A stretch of DNA of 64,000 bases. Origin: Marinobacter szutsaonensis. GTDB taxonomy: Bacteria > Pseudomonadota > Gammaproteobacteria > Pseudomonadales > Oleiphilaceae. Every line of letters starts with the position of its first letter. Position 1 is the first letter of the stretch. The notes beneath the pieces were generated by a model that saw nothing but the letters and a program-made list of their open reading frames with translations, had not been told where the DNA came from and made no database searches. Shown in pieces: positions 44,720-51,573 of this stretch. Both the position numbers and the translations under genes were made by a program. Location: positions 868,001 to 932,000 of the forward strand of contig NZ_BAAAFC010000001.1 of NCBI RefSeq assembly GCF_039523335.1. The letters are read 5' to 3'.

Positions 44720-45163
44720 TCAGTTACCCAGGTATTTAAGCCAACTTTCGGTGGCTCGGTCTATCAGTTTAAAGGCGTGTTCGAAGGCCGGTCGCTGTTG
44801 GCGATAGGGGTCCGGCACTGGCTGGCTGTTCTGCCACTTGCCCAGCAGGAAGGCCCGGCCGCGAATTTGCGGGGCAATTTCATGCAAGCGTTTGAGGTGG
44901 CCTTCTTCCATGGCCAGGATCAGGTCTGCGCTGGCGAGCATTTTTTGGGTGACTTGCCGGGCCCGGTGGCCGGTTGCGTCTATGCCCTGCTCTTTCAGCA
45001 ATTCCAGGGCGGTCTCGTCTGCTGGTTTGTCTACCAGTGCGCCGATACCTGCGGAGTGTATTTGTTTGCCGCTCTGTTCATGCAGCCGTGCCCGCAGCAG
45101 GTATTCTGCCATGGGACTGCGGCAGATGTTGCCTACGCATACGATGAGGATGTCGTTGAACAT
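44720..45163 (-). CDS. wzb: Low-molecular-weight protein tyrosine phosphatase (Wzb)
   Basis: A 147-aa LMW-PTP: the P-loop VCVGNICRSPMAEYLL (CX4CRS) at the N-terminus and the general-acid loop VPDPYRQ near the C-terminus. It dephosphorylates Wzc during polymerisation cycles. It lies 5 bp from wzc and 11 bp from wza. Confidence 0.95.
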   Translation of the reverse strand: MFNDILIVCVGNICRSPMAEYLLRARLHEQSGKQIHSAGIGALVDKPADETALELLKEQGIDATGHRARQVTQKMLASADLILAMEEGHLKRLHEIAPQIRGRAFLLGKWQNSQPVPDPYRQQRPAFEHAFKLIDRATESWLKYLGN

Positions 45164-45174
45164 CGGCGTTGCGC

Positions 45175-46275
45175 TTAGTCTGTCAATTCACGTTCGGTGA
45201 TGGAGCCGTAGTACACGGTCTGCACCGTTGGCAGTATCTGTGCAATCAGGCGGTTCCAGCGGGCGATGGGTGCAGCGGTTACGTAGACAATGTCCCGCGG
45301 TTGCAGAGTGAACTGGTCTGCCAGCACCAGCGCGGTGGCATTGCGGGCGTGGAGTTGATAAACGTCTGCAATTTTATCGCTGCCTTCGGCCGCTTTGCGG
45401 ATAACGAATAATCCACTGGCGTTCGCGGTGGCTTGAGCAAAACCACCGGCGTCTGATAGAGCTTCAGCCAGGGTAATGTCCGAACGGCCGATGTTCAGGC
45501 TGGTGGGGTTGCCAACCTCACCTAGAACGAAGACTTTGGCGGCATCGTTACGGGCCACGTGGATGATGTCGTTGGGGCGGAGTAGGACGTTTTCGCGAGT
45601 GTCGCCCTGCCTGTAAAGTTCCCGCAGTGAATAGCGGTTGGTTTCGCCATTGCGGGTGAGTGTGACGTTGGTCCAGTCCGCTACTTCAGTGAGACCACCG
45701 GCGTTGCTGACGGCCTCAAGGAGTGTCAGGGGCACGTTGGTGATGGGTTGGGTGCCCGGCTGCTTTACTTCGCCGGTCAGGTAGACCCGCTTGGAGCGGA
45801 AGGACGCTACAGTCACATCCACCTGCGGGGATTCGATGTATTCCGCGAGTCGTTCACGGAGGATTTCACGGATTTCAGTGACTCTGAGGCCAGCGACTTT
45901 CACTTCGCCGACGTAGGGGTAAAAGATGGTGCCATCGCTGTGGACCCAGTTGCCCGCTTCGGACGGGCTGCGGTCGCCGCCAGCGGGAATGGTGAGTTCG
46001 GGATGGTCCCACACGGTGATGTTGAGAACGTCGCCCCGGTTTACTTCGTAATCGTATTCGTTGATTTCCGCTTCCAGTTCCCGATTAAGAACGGGGTTGG
46101 ACTCGGGCTCGGCCATTTTTTCCTGCAAAAGTTTGGGCGTGATGGTGTAAATGTTGACCATCTTCTCCAGGTCCACGCTCTCGTCTTCATCCTGATCGTA
46201 GGGGATGTGGGCTCCGGGTATGACGGCGCAACCGGAGAGGCTGAGGATTATGAGCAGGGAAAATAGGGCTTTCAT
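45175..46275 (-). CDS. wza: Outer-membrane polysaccharide export lipoprotein (Wza)
   Basis: A 366-aa lipoprotein: signal MKALFSLLIILSLSGC with lipidated Cys16, the PES motif region NRGDVLNITVWDHPELT, SLBB-type domains (VYLTGEVKQPGTQPI; VFVLGEVGNPTSL) and a C-terminal amphipathic helix ARWNRLIAQILPTVQTVYY that would form the outer-membrane helical barrel. Start ATG 46275. Confidence 0.94.
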   Translation of the reverse strand: MKALFSLLIILSLSGCAVIPGAHIPYDQDEDESVDLEKMVNIYTITPKLLQEKMAEPESNPVLNRELEAEINEYDYEVNRGDVLNITVWDHPELTIPAGGDRSPSEAGNWVHSDGTIFYPYVGEVKVAGLRVTEIREILRERLAEYIESPQVDVTVASFRSKRVYLTGEVKQPGTQPITNVPLTLLEAVSNAGGLTEVADWTNVTLTRNGETNRYSLRELYRQGDTRENVLLRPNDIIHVARNDAAKVFVLGEVGNPTSLNIGRSDITLAEALSDAGGFAQATANASGLFVIRKAAEGSDKIADVYQLHARNATALVLADQFTLQPRDIVYVTAAPIARWNRLIAQILPTVQTVYYGSITERELTD

Positions 46276-46320
46276 CCGGGATTGGGGTTCCGTGGTTGGG
46301 ATTTGGGCTATACAGAATTA

Positions 46321-46351
46321 AGAAAGGGGCTGGTAGCGCCAGCCCCTTTCT
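46321..46351 (-). terminator. Strong hairpin between the lipoprotein gene and wza
   Basis: A perfect 13-bp stem AGAAAGGGGCTGG / CCAGCCCCTTTCT with a 5-nt loop. On the minus strand it is followed by TAATTCTG, a poor T-tail. It probably limits transcription from yjbH-lipoprotein into wza, or marks an RNA processing site; RfaH loaded upstream could let polymerase pass. Confidence 0.65.
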
Positions 46352-46370
46352 CTTGTTGCTGGCTATCTTA

Positions 46371-47333
46371 TCAAGAGCCTGTGCCGCCGGTTGCACCGGT
46401 GGGCGGCTCTTCGGTCACGATTGCGTCCTCAAGTTCTGCCTGGGCAGCCTCATCCTGAGTTGCTTGCTCTTCGATGGCAGTGGCGTCAGGCGCCGTCGGA
46501 GCCTCATAAGTTCCTGTACCGGAGCTCATGATAGTCTCGGCGCTGTAGCCGTCCAGATCATTTGCAGTCGCGCCGGCATCAGAGAATTCCTGCACTACCG
46601 CAACGACATTCGCGGGGTTCAAACTCTCAACCAAGGCACCAAAAGCAGCCGTTTCGCTGAGGCCCGGATTGGATTCCAGAACCACGTCAACATCTGCAAT
46701 CAGATCAACAATCTGAGCGCTCAACACCTGGTTAACCAGATGAAGCTCCGCAGCGGTGCGCTTTTCATTGCTTGAAGCTGAGGCAAACGTCGCAATCGGA
46801 TCGTAGGTGGTCAAGTCAATGCCTTGTACACCGAGTTCTGTCGCAAGCTCAGCTGCAGCTGATGCTTTGAGCTCTGCCAGAGTAGCGGTTGAACCTGCAG
46901 CCAGTTTGCTCTCTACTTTCATCTGGATGACGGTACTGAAACCACTGATGGCTTCACTACCGGCAGGCGCCAGGAACTTCAGGTTCGGGTCAACCGGCAG
47001 GCCGCCATCCGTTGTATTTTCATTAGCTTCCAATACCAACGGAGTCAGAAGCTGGGCATCGGTCAGGCCCACCAGACTGAACTGACCGCCGTCACCGGTG
47101 GTGGTGCTCGGCTCACCCTCATCGCAGGCTTTGTTCAGATTTTCGTCCACACAAACGGTGGCGCCTACCAGGTAGCCATCGTAGGCAAAACCCTCAGACA
47201 CGCCACTGGGCGTCTCACCCGGGGGCAGCGGGGAGCCGTCGTTGTCGGAACAACCCGCGACTATCATCATCGGGGCCAGGATGGCCGTGGCCATCAGGTT
47301 ACGTGTGAACAATCCTTTCTTGAACTGAGTCAT
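46371..47333 (-). CDS. Putative secreted lipoprotein of unknown function
   Basis: A 320-aa protein with signal peptide and lipobox MMIVAGC (lipid Cys28), then an acidic, Ala/Thr/Glu-rich chain. Residues about 47-75 (FAYDGYLVGATVCVDENLN, ACDEGEPSTTTGDGGQF) resemble the repeat seen in calcium-binding or SdrD-like surface modules. A Glu/Gln-rich tail ends TGATGGTGS. I do not recognise the family. Position between yjbH and wza suggests a role in exopolysaccharide surface anchoring. GAGG lies 6 nt before the ATG. Confidence 0.75.
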   Translation of the reverse strand: MTQFKKGLFTRNLMATAILAPMMIVAGCSDNDGSPLPPGETPSGVSEGFAYDGYLVGATVCVDENLNKACDEGEPSTTTGDGGQFSLVGLTDAQLLTPLVLEANENTTDGGLPVDPNLKFLAPAGSEAISGFSTVIQMKVESKLAAGSTATLAELKASAAAELATELGVQGIDLTTYDPIATFASASSNEKRTAAELHLVNQVLSAQIVDLIADVDVVLESNPGLSETAAFGALVESLNPANVVAVVQEFSDAGATANDLDGYSAETIMSSGTGTYEAPTAPDATAIEEQATQDEAAQAELEDAIVTEEPPTGATGGTGS

Positions 47334-47393
47334 ATTAGCCTCTTAATCTCCTGAATGAGCGTTAGCACGTCGTTTTTGTGTTGCTTTTTATCA

Positions 47394-47474
47394 AAGGGCT
47401 CAGTGCCCTTCACTATAGAGAAGCGAGTCGGAAACGCAATGTTTACAAACGCATACGGTTCGCTTGCGTTTTGT
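47394..47474 (-). promoter_or_regulatory. Two small hairpins in the yjbH-lipoprotein gap
   Basis: 47394-47410: AAGGGC / GCCCTT stem with 5-nt loop. 47449-47474: AAACGCA / TGCGTTT stem. Neither has a proper T-run on the minus strand. They may be attenuation or mRNA-stability structures; weak evidence. Confidence 0.35.
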
Positions 47475-47482
47475 GATGCCAT

Positions 47483-49564
47483 TTACCGGTTGGTTAAGCG
47501 GCCCCGGTTGAAGTAGACCGACCGGATCGGGTTGGCCGATTCGATGACTCTGGCGCCACCGAACGAGGTCAGGTTTGCATCCTCATTGATGCGGGTCTGG
47601 ACATTGTAGTTCCAGTCCGCGTCGCCCCGAATCTGGGCGTATCGGAATTGGCCGGTTTTCTCGGGTGTCAGCGGGATGACCCAGCCGAGGCTGATGAACT
47701 CGGCATCGGTGTTCTTGTAGGACAGCTGCAGGGCGTAATCGCCGAACCAGAAGCGGCTGTCAATGCGCACGCCGGTGTCTTCCTCGAAGAATTGGCCACC
47801 GTACACGTCCACCTGGGTATCGAGGGTCGAGTTGTAGTAGCTGTAACGGGCTAGCATCTGGTTGCGTTCAACGTTGTCGTAATCCGCGTGCTCGAAGACA
47901 CCGCCTACATAGGCCAGGCTGTGTCGGCCGTTGGGGCCGAGCAGCAGGGTTTCGTTCAGCAACCCGTTCCAGTCTGTGGCGTAACGGCCGGCGTGGATAC
48001 TGGTATACAGCTGCGGGTGCAGTTTGAAGGCTTGCTGGATTTCGGCTTCGGTCAGGTCGGTGCGTTGGCGATCCTCGTAGAACACCCCACCCTTCTCGAA
48101 ATCTTCGGTGGCGTAGACTTCGGCATTGTAGGTGGCGGACGCCAGGGCGCCGGTCCACAGGGAGATGGTGGTTTCTGCACTTAGGCCCACGGAGGCATCC
48201 CATACGCCGTATTCGGTGGCGATGCCTGAGCTGATGGTGGGGCTCAGGGTGATGCGAGGTTTCCAGGTGGGGCCGTAGCTGCCCTTGAAGTCCCATTCGG
48301 TGTCTTCTTTGCGGAACAGGGTGTCCGGGGCGTAGTCGGCGGCGAGGATTTGGGTTTGGGCGCCCTGCTCTTTGTTGCCGAGACTAATGGTACGTTCAAC
48401 GACCGGGATGTTCTGGTTCAGCAGGGTTAGTTTCGCCGTTCTATGGTGGCCAGCCATGGCCTGTGCCTTTCGGGCGACATCGGCGATGGCGTCGCGTTCG
48501 TCGCGGGTGTAGATATTGTTTTCCCACTGGATGTGGAGGACATCTTCGCGGCTCGCGACCGAGACTCGGTCGTAGCCGGCGGCTACCAGTTGCTGGCCCA
48601 GAGTGCGGGCGAGTTCTTTTCCTTCGTCTTCGACTGACTCAGTGTTGGCAGAAGGCGCTTCGGCGGTTGTAGTCTCGCTGGTTTCTGGGGGCTCTGCCTT
48701 TGGCTCAGTCTGGTTGGCAGTGTTAGACGCAACTGCCTCGGACTTTTGAGCTGTGCTTGTGTATTCGTCCGGCAGGGGGAGGTGTTGCTTTCTGGCTTCG
48801 TTGCCGAAGGGAATGGAAACGCCGAGGGAGAAAAAGTTGCGATCGTTCTCCGTATCCCCTTCGTCATAGGCCAGGACTTTGCCGTTGATCTGCATGCCCA
48901 GCGGCAACAGGCCTTCAGGCGTGCTGGCGCCCAGACCCAGGCGGACATCCTGACTGTCGTATTCGGCCATGACATTCAACCAGGGTAAAGGCTTGTAAGA
49001 GATGCCACCGAACGGGCCGTCGAGATAGCGATCTGACTTTTTCGGGTCGCCATAGCCTGCCGAAATTTCCACGGGGCCGAACTGGCGGCCGGCGACAACG
49101 TAGACGGATTCGAAATCGTCTGTTTCACCACCGAGGTCCTGAACGCCGGCGGCCAGGGTGAACCACTCTTCCGGAATGAATGGTGCCTGAACCTTGATGT
49201 TCGCGGAGAGGTCCCGGATACCGCAGCCTTCGGTGTAACAGTTGGCCTGGGTTCGATCCCACGTAAGACGACCGCCCACTTCCACATTGGGGAAAATGCC
49301 GAACAGGCCACTGACGTTGTTGTAGTAGCCGTAGGTATCGCCGGAGGTGGTTGTGCGGGTTTCCAGGGCCTGGTCCGAATACTGCACTGCGGCCTGACCG
49401 TGACCGAGCGCCGTCGCGGAGGGAACATTGAGGTAACCGCTATAGCCCGGGAAGGCGAGATCTGCGGCAAAAGCCTGTTGGCCAGCCAGCGCAAGGCCGG
49501 TCACAAAGACCGGCTTCAGGCACGCTACCGCCCCACCGACCAGGGTCCAGTGTTTTGAGGTCAT
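47483..49564 (-). CDS. yjbH: YjbH-family outer-membrane exopolysaccharide protein
   Basis: A 693-aa exported protein with N-terminal signal ending QQAFAADLAFPGYSGYLNVPSATALG, the entry motif of the YjbH (DUF940) family, followed by beta-barrel strands, a Pro/Thr/Glu-rich linker around residues 265-305 and a second beta-rich half ending YFNRGRLTNR. YjbH proteins take part in exopolysaccharide secretion, probably as a porin-like barrel. Start: ATG 49564 (a TTG four codons upstream is weaker), but the Shine-Dalgarno is poor and an ops element lies just inside the frame, so the signal sequence has an odd Lys-Pro break. Confidence 0.88.
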   Translation of the reverse strand: MTSKHWTLVGGAVACLKPVFVTGLALAGQQAFAADLAFPGYSGYLNVPSATALGHGQAAVQYSDQALETRTTTSGDTYGYYNNVSGLFGIFPNVEVGGRLTWDRTQANCYTEGCGIRDLSANIKVQAPFIPEEWFTLAAGVQDLGGETDDFESVYVVAGRQFGPVEISAGYGDPKKSDRYLDGPFGGISYKPLPWLNVMAEYDSQDVRLGLGASTPEGLLPLGMQINGKVLAYDEGDTENDRNFFSLGVSIPFGNEARKQHLPLPDEYTSTAQKSEAVASNTANQTEPKAEPPETSETTTAEAPSANTESVEDEGKELARTLGQQLVAAGYDRVSVASREDVLHIQWENNIYTRDERDAIADVARKAQAMAGHHRTAKLTLLNQNIPVVERTISLGNKEQGAQTQILAADYAPDTLFRKEDTEWDFKGSYGPTWKPRITLSPTISSGIATEYGVWDASVGLSAETTISLWTGALASATYNAEVYATEDFEKGGVFYEDRQRTDLTEAEIQQAFKLHPQLYTSIHAGRYATDWNGLLNETLLLGPNGRHSLAYVGGVFEHADYDNVERNQMLARYSYYNSTLDTQVDVYGGQFFEEDTGVRIDSRFWFGDYALQLSYKNTDAEFISLGWVIPLTPEKTGQFRYAQIRGDADWNYNVQTRINEDANLTSFGGARVIESANPIRSVYFNRGRLTNR
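49522..49532 (-). promoter_or_regulatory. ops element inside the 5' end of yjbH
   Basis: The minus strand reads GGCGGTAGCGTG (49532-49521), the full ops core, in operon orientation and 32 nt downstream of the yjbH ATG. Second ops of the window; the other precedes wzz. The RfaH gene ends 388 bp upstream. Confidence 0.85.
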
Positions 49565-49785
49565 GATATTCGTCAATTTTGCAGGGGCAAAGCGAGAGCG
49601 GGAGCGAAGAGATGCCCCAACTTTGTCCCTGTCAGGTGATTTTAGTTATTTGGATATGTTTCGGAATTGTGACGCAATTCTACGTGATGTGTGATTGCAG
49701 GCAAGTGACAGTTGGTTCGATTTATGGAGATTCAGGTTGTTAGGGGTGTAAAGGATTGTTAAAGGGTGAGGATGTCAATTAACTT

Positions 49786-49815
49786 GGGGTCTGAAGAACG
49801 CTTTCTTCTGACCCC
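49786..49815 (-). repeat. Palindromic repeat, GAAGAA subfamily, orientation R
   Basis: 30 bp; arms GGGGTCTGAAGAA / TTCTTCTGACCCC. First repeat after 17.7 kb of repeat-free exopolysaccharide genes. Confidence 0.92.
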
Positions 49816-49850
49816 GGGTTTGGGCTTTCACTGCGAGTAAGACTGAAGTT

Positions 49851-49881
49851 GGGGTCAGATGAACGAAGTTCATCAGACCCC
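49851..49881 (+). repeat. Palindromic repeat, GATGAA subfamily, orientation F, 31 bp
   Basis: Arms GGGGTCAGATGAAC / GTTCATCAGACCCC. Forms an inverted F-R pair with the next copy, 8 bp away. Confidence 0.92.
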
Positions 49882-49889
49882 TATGCAAA

Positions 49890-49919
49890 GGGGTCTGAAG
49901 AAAACCTTCTTCTGACCCC
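49890..49919 (-). repeat. Palindromic repeat, GAAGAA subfamily, orientation R
   Basis: 30 bp, identical in sequence to the copy at 50461-50490 on the other side of rfaH. It lies about 30 bp beyond the rfaH stop. Confidence 0.92.
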
Positions 49920-49951
49920 AACTTAGACCTACCCCCAAGCCCATGTTCAAC

Positions 49952-50431
49952 CTACCGCCGAATAGCCGCCACCGGCACCTTCACCATCTGCTGCTTCTGC
50001 ATGAAGTTGATGAGCACAATCGCCCTCTCCTCGCCATCGTAGGCCTGGAAGATGGCGCTGATGCCCTTGAACGGCCCGTCGTCTAACTCAACAGGCTCAC
50101 CTTGCCGGATCCCTCCAGTCTCCGCCACCTTATCCAGGCTGTCTTTGATGTGCTGGATAACCTCATCCTCGATGGGCGCGGGCTTGTTGGCAAACCCAAC
50201 GACACGGATGACGCCGCGGGTGGAGCGGAGTTTGGCCCAGACTGGGTCGGTTTGTTCGAGGTTGACGAAGAGGTAGCCGGGGAACAACGGTTCCAACTTT
50301 TTGCTGCGTTTGCCGGCCTTTATTTTTTCCACCTCAATCTTGGGGTAGAAACAGGGGATGTCCTGGTTCTGGAGGTGTTGCAGGGCTCGGTCGCCCTGGG
50401 CCGGTTTGTGTTGGATGGCGTACCAGGTCAT
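49952..50431 (-). CDS. rfaH: Transcription antiterminator RfaH
   Basis: A 159-aa NusG-like protein: NGN domain starting MTWYAIQHKPAQGDRALQHL, then PCFYPKIEVEK, PLFPGYLFVNL, LRSTRGVIRVVGF and a C-terminal KOW-like domain (VELDDGPFKGISAIF). Length and the short, operon-specific form match RfaH (NusG is longer and sits with secE). It binds ops DNA on paused polymerase and drives long surface-polysaccharide operons; two ops sites are in this window. ATG 50431 is the family start; an in-frame ATG upstream (50557) would translate two palindromic repeats (GSDELVHLTP, WGQKKVFFRP). Confidence 0.93.
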   Translation of the reverse strand: MTWYAIQHKPAQGDRALQHLQNQDIPCFYPKIEVEKIKAGKRSKKLEPLFPGYLFVNLEQTDPVWAKLRSTRGVIRVVGFANKPAPIEDEVIQHIKDSLDKVAETGGIRQGEPVELDDGPFKGISAIFQAYDGEERAIVLINFMQKQQMVKVPVAAIRR

Positions 50432-50460
50432 TTCAAATCCGTTTGGTTGGGTGTGACTCA

Positions 50461-50490
50461 GGGGTCTGAAGAAAACCTTCTTCTGACCCC
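50461..50490 (-). repeat. Palindromic repeat, GAAGAA subfamily, orientation R
   Basis: 30 bp, 29 bp upstream of the rfaH ATG, so within the rfaH leader. Identical to 49890-49919. R-F pair with the next copy. Confidence 0.92.
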
Positions 50491-50507
50491 ATTTTAGACT
50501 TAAAGTT

Positions 50508-50537
50508 GGGGTCAGATGAACAAGTTCATCAGACCCC
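50508..50537 (+). repeat. Palindromic repeat, GATGAA subfamily, orientation F
   Basis: 30 bp; arms GGGGTCAGATGAA / TTCATCAGACCCC; followed by TGGGG, the usual right flank of F copies. Confidence 0.92.
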
Positions 50538-50538
50538 T

Positions 50539-50555
50539 GGGGTGCTTCTGACCCC
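50539..50555. repeat. 17-bp core-deleted repeat remnant
   Basis: GGGGTG..CTTCTGACCCC: outer ends only. Same size and position relative to an intact-left neighbour as the remnant at 2791-2807, suggesting a recurrent deletion between short inner repeats. Confidence 0.7.
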
Positions 50556-50569
50556 ATTTTCAGCCACCG

Positions 50570-51337
50570 TCAAAAATACCAACTCCCCGCCGCCACAAAC
50601 CAGGGGTTCAGAATATCTTCTTTCCCGTACTGCAACGGCTTGCCCTCCAACGTCTGCACCTGCCCCCCCGCAGCAACAAGAATCGCATGCGCCGCCGCCG
50701 TATCCCACTCACTGGTCGGCCCCATGCGGGGGTAGATGTCGGCGTGGCCCTCGGCGATGCGGCAGAACTTGAGTGAGCTGCCAGCCTGAACCAGTTCGTG
50801 GTCGCCGAGTTTGTCTATGAAAGCAAGGGTTTGGTCATTCATGTGGTTTTTGCTGGCCACGACGCGCTTGGTTTCTTTCGGCTCAGCCACGCGAATACGA
50901 TGGACCTTGCCGGTGCGGTCCCGCATGTGGGCGCCCTCGCCTACGATGCCCCAGTAGGCAGTTTTGAGTACCGGGGCCGTGACGACGCCCATCACTGGCT
51001 GACCGTCTTCGATCATGGCGATGTTGACGGTGAACTCGCCGTTGCGCTGAGTGAAGTCCTTGGTGCCGTCGATGGGGTCGATCAGCCAGAAGCGACGCCA
51101 GTGTTTGCGCTCTTCCCAGGGAATGCTTTTGCCCTCTTCCGACAGGATCGGGATGTCCCGGCTGATGTTGCGCAAGCCTCGGTAAATGATTTCATGGGCG
51201 GCTTCATCGGCGGCGGTGATTGGGGAGTTATCTTCCTTGTAGCGAACCTTGAAGTCGGATTCGTAGATGTGAAGGACTTTCTCGCTGGCTTCGTCGGCGA
51301 TTTTGAGGACATCCGGGAGGATGGAGCTGTAGTGCAT
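50570..51337 (-). CDS. cysQ: 3'(2'),5'-bisphosphate nucleotidase (CysQ)
   Basis: A 255-aa Li+-sensitive inositol-monophosphatase-family phosphatase: SPITAADEAAHEII, PILSEEGKSI, WLIDPIDGTKDF (metal-binding DPIDGT) and the C-terminal WDTAAAHAILVAAGG. It hydrolyses PAP/PAPS-type nucleotides from sulfate assimilation. Flanked on both sides by palindromic repeats; separate from rfaH by a 138-bp repeat-rich gap. Confidence 0.94.
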   Translation of the reverse strand: MHYSSILPDVLKIADEASEKVLHIYESDFKVRYKEDNSPITAADEAAHEIIYRGLRNISRDIPILSEEGKSIPWEERKHWRRFWLIDPIDGTKDFTQRNGEFTVNIAMIEDGQPVMGVVTAPVLKTAYWGIVGEGAHMRDRTGKVHRIRVAEPKETKRVVASKNHMNDQTLAFIDKLGDHELVQAGSSLKFCRIAEGHADIYPRMGPTSEWDTAAAHAILVAAGGQVQTLEGKPLQYGKEDILNPWFVAAGSWYF

Positions 51338-51366
51338 GGGCGCGTCCCTGGGGTGAATCTGAACTC

Positions 51367-51396
51367 GGGGTCAGAAGAAGGCGTTCTTCAGACCCC
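51367..51396 (+). repeat. Palindromic repeat, GAAGAA subfamily, orientation F
   Basis: 30 bp, F half of an F-R inverted pair with the next copy (12-bp spacer), in the divergent region between cysQ and the beta-CASP gene. Confidence 0.92.
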
Positions 51397-51408
51397 AATT
51401 TTCACTCA

Positions 51409-51438
51409 GGGGTCTGATGAAAGCCTTCATCTGACCCC
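51409..51438 (-). repeat. Palindromic repeat, GATGAA subfamily, orientation R
   Basis: 30 bp; arms GGGGTCTGATGAA / TTCATCTGACCCC; R half of the pair. Confidence 0.92.
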
Positions 51439-51469
51439 AATTTTAGGCCATAGTAACACTGTTAAAGCA

Positions 51470-51499
51470 GGGGTCAGAAGAAAGCGTTTTTCTGACATC
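51470..51499 (+). repeat. Degenerate palindromic repeat
   Basis: Left arm intact (GGGGTCAGAAGAA); right arm decayed to TTCTGACATCG. Confidence 0.75.
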
Positions 51500-51516
51500 G
51501 AGTTAGACCTAAAGGT

Positions 51517-51546
51517 GGGGTCAGATGAAGGTTTTCATCAGACCCC
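51517..51546 (+). repeat. Palindromic repeat, GATGAA subfamily, orientation F
   Basis: 30 bp; ends 27 bp before the ATG of the beta-CASP gene, so it lies in or next to that gene's 5' leader. Confidence 0.92.
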
Positions 51547-51573
51547 GGTTTCACCAAACACAAGGACGCCCAA

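Larger units (their letters stand above)
49565..49951. other. Intergenic leader between rfaH and yjbH (387 bp)
   Basis: No gene. The rfaH-distal 220 bp should contain the yjbH-wza operon promoter, but I cannot name its boxes. The rfaH-proximal part holds three palindromic repeats (49786, 49851, 49890) that could terminate or insulate rfaH transcription. Confidence 0.7.

Noticed and set aside
50432..50557. 42-residue N-terminal extension of RfaH
   Set aside because: Encoded by repeats; the NGN domain begins at MTWYAIQ as in all RfaH proteins. Unlike coaE, a native ATG is preserved.
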